64,000 nt of DNA from assembly GCF_030064125.1 (NCBI RefSeq), contig NZ_CP125957.1, positions 2,976,001 through 3,040,000 of the forward strand, read 5' to 3'. Below the pieces are notes generated by a model. The model was not told the origin of the DNA. It saw only the letters and a list, made by a program, of their open reading frames with translations, and made no database searches. Source of the stretch: Pseudomonas sp. G2-4. Its GTDB lineage: Bacteria; Pseudomonadota; Gammaproteobacteria; Pseudomonadales; Pseudomonadaceae. Of this stretch, positions 60,165 through 64,000 are shown piece after piece (positions within the stretch are counted from its first letter, which is position 1; each line of letters starts with the position of its first letter). A program made the position numbers and the translations under genes.

Positions 60165-62278
60165 GCCGGAAGCTCCATTGGGTAGAGGCTGTGCTGGCGT
60201 GCCACCACCTGTTCGATAGTTGCCCGCGGCAGCACGCCGCTGTCGACCAGGTAATCGCCGATCCGGCCGTGATGCTGCGGACGATACTGCAGCATGGCGC
60301 GGCTGAACTGATCGCGATCGAGCAGGCCCATTTCGATCAGCAGGTCGCCCAGCAAAGGTGCGCGGGCATTCGGTACGGCATGGCCGTTGTTCGCTGGCAT
60401 TTGGCGCAACAGCGCGAGAATTTCACTTTCCCGGGCGATCAGTTGCACCGGCTCGCTGCCCAATTCGGCGGTTACCTGTTGCAGTCCTTCGTCGGAAAGC
60501 GGGTTGGCGACGGCGATCTGTTCACGCCCTTCGCCATTGCGGCCAAGGGGAATGACCCGCCAGCGCAAGGCAAACTCGCTGGCCAGCGACGAGGTTGAGG
60601 CGGCCGTTTTTTCGGCCACGTCGAAGACCCGTGGCAGGTCATTCTGGAACGCGATGGCTTCGGCCAGGGTTTCATCGTCCAGCCAGCCGTTATTGAGCAA
60701 AATCCGGCCCAGCGGCACATTGCGCGACTGTTGTTCGTCGAGGGCGCTTTGCAGGTGGGTGTCGGTAATGGCCTGCCAGGACAGCAATACGCTGCCCAGG
60801 CGACGCGGTGCGATGGCGACCAGGTCCGTGGACGGGAAGTCATGCATGGTCTTGTCCCACACCAGCTTGCGGTTCATCACTTTGCCCACGAGGAACATGC
60901 GCCAGGCCCGGGAGGCGGCCATGAAGTTGACGAAGTTGCCCACCAGCATGCGCGGGATCGACAGCAGGCCGTGCTGCCAGCCATACAGCACCGCGGTGAA
61001 GTAGTAGCGGTGTACGATCCGCCAAGCCAGGGCAACGCCGTTGGCCAGCAACAGGTATTTGATCACGTCGTTGGTTTCAAAAGGCGTTGGGAAGCTGACG
61101 TCCCACAAGCCGCTATTGCGCAGGATAATCAGGCCCAGCAGCTGTACCAGGATCACGTAGGCAATGATGCTGATGAACGCGGTCACTACGCCCTTGCGGT
61201 CGCGAAACAGCAGGTATCGATTGGCCAGCGAGCCATTCCAACCCATCTGTTCCCAGCCTTGCAGGCCGATGCCGAGGGTCCAGCGAGCCTTTTGCCGAAA
61301 GGCGGTGCGGAAGGTATCGGGGAAAAACTCGCGCACGCACAGCGGCATGGTCAGGGTCGATTCGTAGGGCTTGCGGAACCAGGATTTGCGCAGCACCCGG
61401 AACTGCACCGGGAAGCGTACGAAGATCGCGTTCATGCCGACCTTGGCCAGCCGCGCGCCGACGTCATAGTCCTCGGTGAGGCTGTCGGTGTTGAACGGTT
61501 GGTTTTCGGTTTCGCCGGCCAGTACTCGCAGGGCACGATGGGAGAAACAGGTGCCGACGCCGGCCGAGGGCACGGTGTCGGTCATGCTTTCACGCACCAC
61601 CAGGTCCTTGCCGTGCCATTCGGCAAACTCGTCCATGTAGACACCCGCAACCCATTCGTACCAGTTGCGCTCCAGCGACACCACCGGCAACTGGATCATG
61701 TCCTTGCGCGGCAACAGGTAGTTGAACAGGCGCAATTCCAATGGATGCAGCACGTCTTCGCTGTCGTGCAACACGACGCCAGCGAAGGTCATGCCATGGG
61801 TTTTCTCATGCAGGAAAATCGCCTGGATCACCCAGTTCAAACAGTCAGCCTTGCAGGTTGGCCCGGCATGGGGCACTTCCACGCGATGCAGTTGCTTGTA
61901 GCGCCGGCGCATCCGCTCGACTTCGTCGATGGTGCGCTGGTCGTTGATATAGGTGCCGACGAAGACCACGTAGTTCTGGTAGTCGAGCGTCGACACCATG
62001 TTTTCGATCATCGGCGCGATGACGTCGTATTCCAGCCAGGCTGGCACCATGATTGCCAACGGCTGCTCGTCCCGGGCCAACAATTGCTCGACGGTCAGCG
62101 GCCGAAATCTGCGGTCCACGGTGAACTTGCGGTACAGGCGGCGAGACCAGTACCACACGTCAATGATCAGATCGTCCAGGCTGGAGATCAGGATCAGTAC
62201 CGCGACCACAATGGTCGCGGCTTCCAGGTAGTTATAGTAGTGGGCCAGCCAATAGGGCCAATAAAGCGACGTCATCAA
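60161..62278 (-). CDS. NfrB-like membrane glycosyltransferase with c-di-GMP-binding MshEN modules
   Basis: 705 residues (E. coli NfrB about 745). TM near 18-40, cytoplasmic GT2 domain (about 75-350) with VLHDSED (about 171), LTEDYDVG (about 269) and RQKARWTLGIG (the QxxRW-type acceptor motif, about 331), then TM segments near 360-385 and 400-420. The C-terminus carries two MshEN-type units. The first (about 493-545) fits the 24-5-24 pattern exactly: RLGSVLL...HLQSALDEQ, five residues, PLGRILL...TLAEAIAFQ. The second (about 643-697) is looser. It should polymerise and translocate a glycan under c-di-GMP control. 9 bp after the BcsB-like gene. Confidence 0.85.
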   Translation of the reverse strand: MMTSLYWPYWLAHYYNYLEAATIVVAVLILISSLDDLIIDVWYWSRRLYRKFTVDRRFRPLTVEQLLARDEQPLAIMVPAWLEYDVIAPMIENMVSTLDYQNYVVFVGTYINDQRTIDEVERMRRRYKQLHRVEVPHAGPTCKADCLNWVIQAIFLHEKTHGMTFAGVVLHDSEDVLHPLELRLFNYLLPRKDMIQLPVVSLERNWYEWVAGVYMDEFAEWHGKDLVVRESMTDTVPSAGVGTCFSHRALRVLAGETENQPFNTDSLTEDYDVGARLAKVGMNAIFVRFPVQFRVLRKSWFRKPYESTLTMPLCVREFFPDTFRTAFRQKARWTLGIGLQGWEQMGWNGSLANRYLLFRDRKGVVTAFISIIAYVILVQLLGLIILRNSGLWDVSFPTPFETNDVIKYLLLANGVALAWRIVHRYYFTAVLYGWQHGLLSIPRMLVGNFVNFMAASRAWRMFLVGKVMNRKLVWDKTMHDFPSTDLVAIAPRRLGSVLLSWQAITDTHLQSALDEQQSRNVPLGRILLNNGWLDDETLAEAIAFQNDLPRVFDVAEKTAASTSSLASEFALRWRVIPLGRNGEGREQIAVANPLSDEGLQQVTAELGSEPVQLIARESEILALLRQMPANNGHAVPNARAPLLGDLLIEMGLLDRDQFSRAMLQYRPQHHGRIGDYLVDSGVLPRATIEQVVARQHSLYPMELPA

Positions 62279-62287
62279 AGGTTACCG

Positions 62288-64000
62288 TTACTGGCGATTG
62301 CGACGGGCGCTACGGCCAGCCAGCAACAAGATTAGGAACAAGGCAATGCCACCTGGGATCAGCCAAAGCAGTGACGGTTTACGCCAGGCATCCAGGCCCT
62401 TGGGTTCTTCCTGGCCGATCAACTGGCTGCCGTTGGGATCCTGGGTATCGAAGATCGCCACGGCACCGCTGTCACCCAGGATCGCCACGTCGCCACGGGT
62501 CAGCACAATCGGCTTGGCCAGGCTTGGGGGCTGGTCGCCCAGGGCCCGATAGACCAGGCCGTGCTGGCCCGAGGTCTGCACCACTTGCAGGGATGCCAAT
62601 TGGTTGAGGCGCTGCACATCCAGCATCACCTGGTCTTTATGGTTGATACGCAGGTGACCCTGCTCATCGACCTGGACCGATTCCTTGCTGTCCTTGAGTG
62701 GCAGTTCGAAGGCCAGGAAAGCTTTATCCGGGCTGACGACGGCTTTTGGATCGGTGCTGACTTTCAACTGCGCACGCAACGGTGATACACCGGCGGCGTC
62801 GGCCACCGCGATGACTTGGGTCAGGCTGCTGGCCGGATGGTCAAGGTACGCCTGGGGAACGAGCACCTGGGTGTCTACGGCGAATCGTGCGGCAATGCCG
62901 GAAAAACCATCACCCAACGAGGTTTTGTCCAGCACGATATGGCTGGTGGGCAGCACCGACACCGGGAACGCTTGCGGTGTTTCCAGGCAACGGTCGCTGA
63001 CCGGCTGGCGCTGGAACGAGACGCGCAAGACGTTTTTCGAGCCCAGGGCATAGCGTGGGATGTGAGCCTGGATGCGTTGCGGTTGACCATCGGTGGTCAG
63101 TTGCTGGGCACCGATCAGGAAATCATTGAAAAACAGCGAGGCCACGGGCGCGGTGTCTGAAGCACCGGGGGCAGCGGATACGTCGACCACTGCGGTGACG
63201 GGCAGGCGACCGTCATAGGCCACGCTGCCGAGGGGGAACGAAGTGCTCCAGTCGAATCGCGATGCTACGTCGAAAGTGCCGGGAGCACCGCCCAGTCGCG
63301 ACAGGGCCACGCGGCCATCGTCGCTCAACGGCGTTTGTGCTTCGTTCACGGTCAACTGGCGGCTGCGTGCCAGTTTGTTCCACGCAGAACCCAACAGGGA
63401 CAAGGCCTTGCCGGTTGCATCCGGGGCGATCATCAGTACCGGGCGGGTGCCCAGCAGTGCCAGACGTACGTTATCAGTACCGGTGCTCACCATGGCGGCG
63501 TTGACGTGGGCATCGCGCCATTGGGTCAAGGCCGTGGCCGCCGTTGTGTCGACGCCTTGGATCTGGCTTTGCAAGGCATCCAGGGACTGGTTGATGGCCT
63601 GGAGCAATTGCGGGTCGTTGATGGCCAGATCGGCTTGTACGTTCGGCGTCTGGCCGAGCATCAGCAGCGCACCGATTTCGGCTGGGTTGGCCAAGGTGTG
63701 CTGGCCTTTGCCGTTGAGGCTGGCGAAGGCGGGAATGTTCAACAGCTCGGTCGGGACGCGCAGGCTGCTCAGGTCCACGCTGTCCTGCACGGCAGGGAAG
63801 GGCAGGATGCGGGCGTGCTTGCCGATGCGCTCCAGGGCTACGCCCAATCGCCAGGCGGCATCATAGCTGCCGGCCGACAACGAGCCCGGTGCGACCAGGA
63901 TGCCGGGGCTGGCAGGCAGTGTGGTCCAGGCGGCGCCGACGTCCTGCAGTTGGCTGGCGTCGTAGCTGTAGTTCAGGCGCGTGTCGGGTTGAATGCGCAG
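62288..64000 (-). CDS. BcsB-like periplasmic polysaccharide synthase subunit, N-terminus beyond window
   Basis: 570 codons are visible. The frame stays open to the right edge (the first in-frame start-like codon is a TTG at 63880 inside the reading frame), so the gene is partial. It shows alternating jelly-roll and flavodoxin-like segments as in BcsB (VSVLPTSHIVLDKTSLGDGFSG; DVASRFDWSTSFPLGSVAYDGRLPVTAVVDV; SLFFNDFLIGAQQL; RYALGSKNVLRVSFQRQP). A C-terminal membrane anchor follows (LLWLIPGGIALFLILLLAG then basic RSARRNRQ). BcsB guides cellulose from BcsA through the periplasm; here the partner synthase is NfrB-like, so the polymer may not be cellulose. Head of the visible part of the operon. 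Confidence 0.75.
   Translation of the reverse strand: MRIQPDTRLNYSYDASQLQDVGAAWTTLPASPGILVAPGSLSAGSYDAAWRLGVALERIGKHARILPFPAVQDSVDLSSLRVPTELLNIPAFASLNGKGQHTLANPAEIGALLMLGQTPNVQADLAINDPQLLQAINQSLDALQSQIQGVDTTAATALTQWRDAHVNAAMVSTGTDNVRLALLGTRPVLMIAPDATGKALSLLGSAWNKLARSRQLTVNEAQTPLSDDGRVALSRLGGAPGTFDVASRFDWSTSFPLGSVAYDGRLPVTAVVDVSAAPGASDTAPVASLFFNDFLIGAQQLTTDGQPQRIQAHIPRYALGSKNVLRVSFQRQPVSDRCLETPQAFPVSVLPTSHIVLDKTSLGDGFSGIAARFAVDTQVLVPQAYLDHPASSLTQVIAVADAAGVSPLRAQLKVSTDPKAVVSPDKAFLAFELPLKDSKESVQVDEQGHLRINHKDQVMLDVQRLNQLASLQVVQTSGQHGLVYRALGDQPPSLAKPIVLTRGDVAILGDSGAVAIFDTQDPNGSQLIGQEEPKGLDAWRKPSLLWLIPGGIALFLILLLAGRSARRNRQ

Noticed and set aside
1-64000. CRISPR array, tRNA, rRNA, prophage or integrative element
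   Set aside because: No regularly spaced direct repeats, no tRNA-like cloverleaf, no rRNA stretch and no integrase or phage structural genes were noticed; the only repeated units are REPs and the intergenic pair at 5259-5987.

Overview
The window is chromosomal DNA from a Pseudomonas, most likely of the P. fluorescens complex. The evidence is the high-GC coding style, the mannitol operon in the order mtlEFGKDYZ with mtlR upstream, the glgA-treZ-malQ block close to ku/ligD, Pseudomonas-only families such as DUF1652, and two families of short REP palindromes. No rRNA, tRNA, CRISPR array, transposase, integrase or prophage gene was seen. Species assignment is inference.

Layout. 1-4659 (minus): malQ (cut by the left edge), treZ and glgA, for alpha-glucan and trehalose synthesis. 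4660-6031: a long non-coding stretch with two inverted copies of an intergenic repeat around a REP cluster. 6032-16909: a YhhS/YfcJ-like MFS exporter, a YbiT-like ABC-F ATPase, an LpxO lipid A hydroxylase, a LigD-like polymerase/ligase whose ligase nucleophile is missing, Ku, a small exported protein, a PQQ-type aldose dehydrogenase, an IlvA without regulatory domain behind what reads as a classical Ile/Thr attenuator, and a DUF1652 protein downstream of a perfect Anr/Fnr box. 17002-26794 (minus): the polyol operon mtlEFGKDYZ and its AraC activator mtlR, with Crc/Hfq-type motifs in the mtlE and mtlR leaders.

26885-40001: a glycosyltransferase and a signalling island. It holds a single-domain response regulator, a CHASE3-GAF hybrid kinase with three receivers, overlapping cheR and cheB, a receiver-kinase and a second regulator. 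A hybrid kinase overlapping a double-domain KaiC-like ATPase is transcribed the other way, followed by a TPR protein. 40133-45014 (minus): two short-chain dehydrogenases and a MoaF-like protein with 8-bp overlaps, then a LuxR regulator, a cupin and an FAD amine-oxidase-like enzyme.

45328-57395: a complete 4-hydroxyphenylacetate (HPA) catabolic island. A two-component hydroxylase of the Acinetobacter C2/C1 type converts HPA to homoprotocatechuate; HpaD opens the ring; HpaE, HpaF, HpaG1/G2, HpaH and HpaI take it to pyruvate and succinate semialdehyde; HpaX is the uptake candidate. HpaA (AraC) and two HpaR-type MarR proteins regulate it. A shared operator GTTAA-N4-TTAAC lies in front of the first hpaR copy and on the predicted hpaG1 start.

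57396-64000 (minus): part of an exopolysaccharide locus. It combines a BcsB-like periplasmic subunit (cut by the right edge), an NfrB-like glycosyltransferase with tandem c-di-GMP-binding MshEN modules, an NfrA-like outer-membrane TPR protein and a periplasmic glycosidase-like protein. This mix of cellulose-type and N4-receptor-type parts is the best candidate for a little-described system here.
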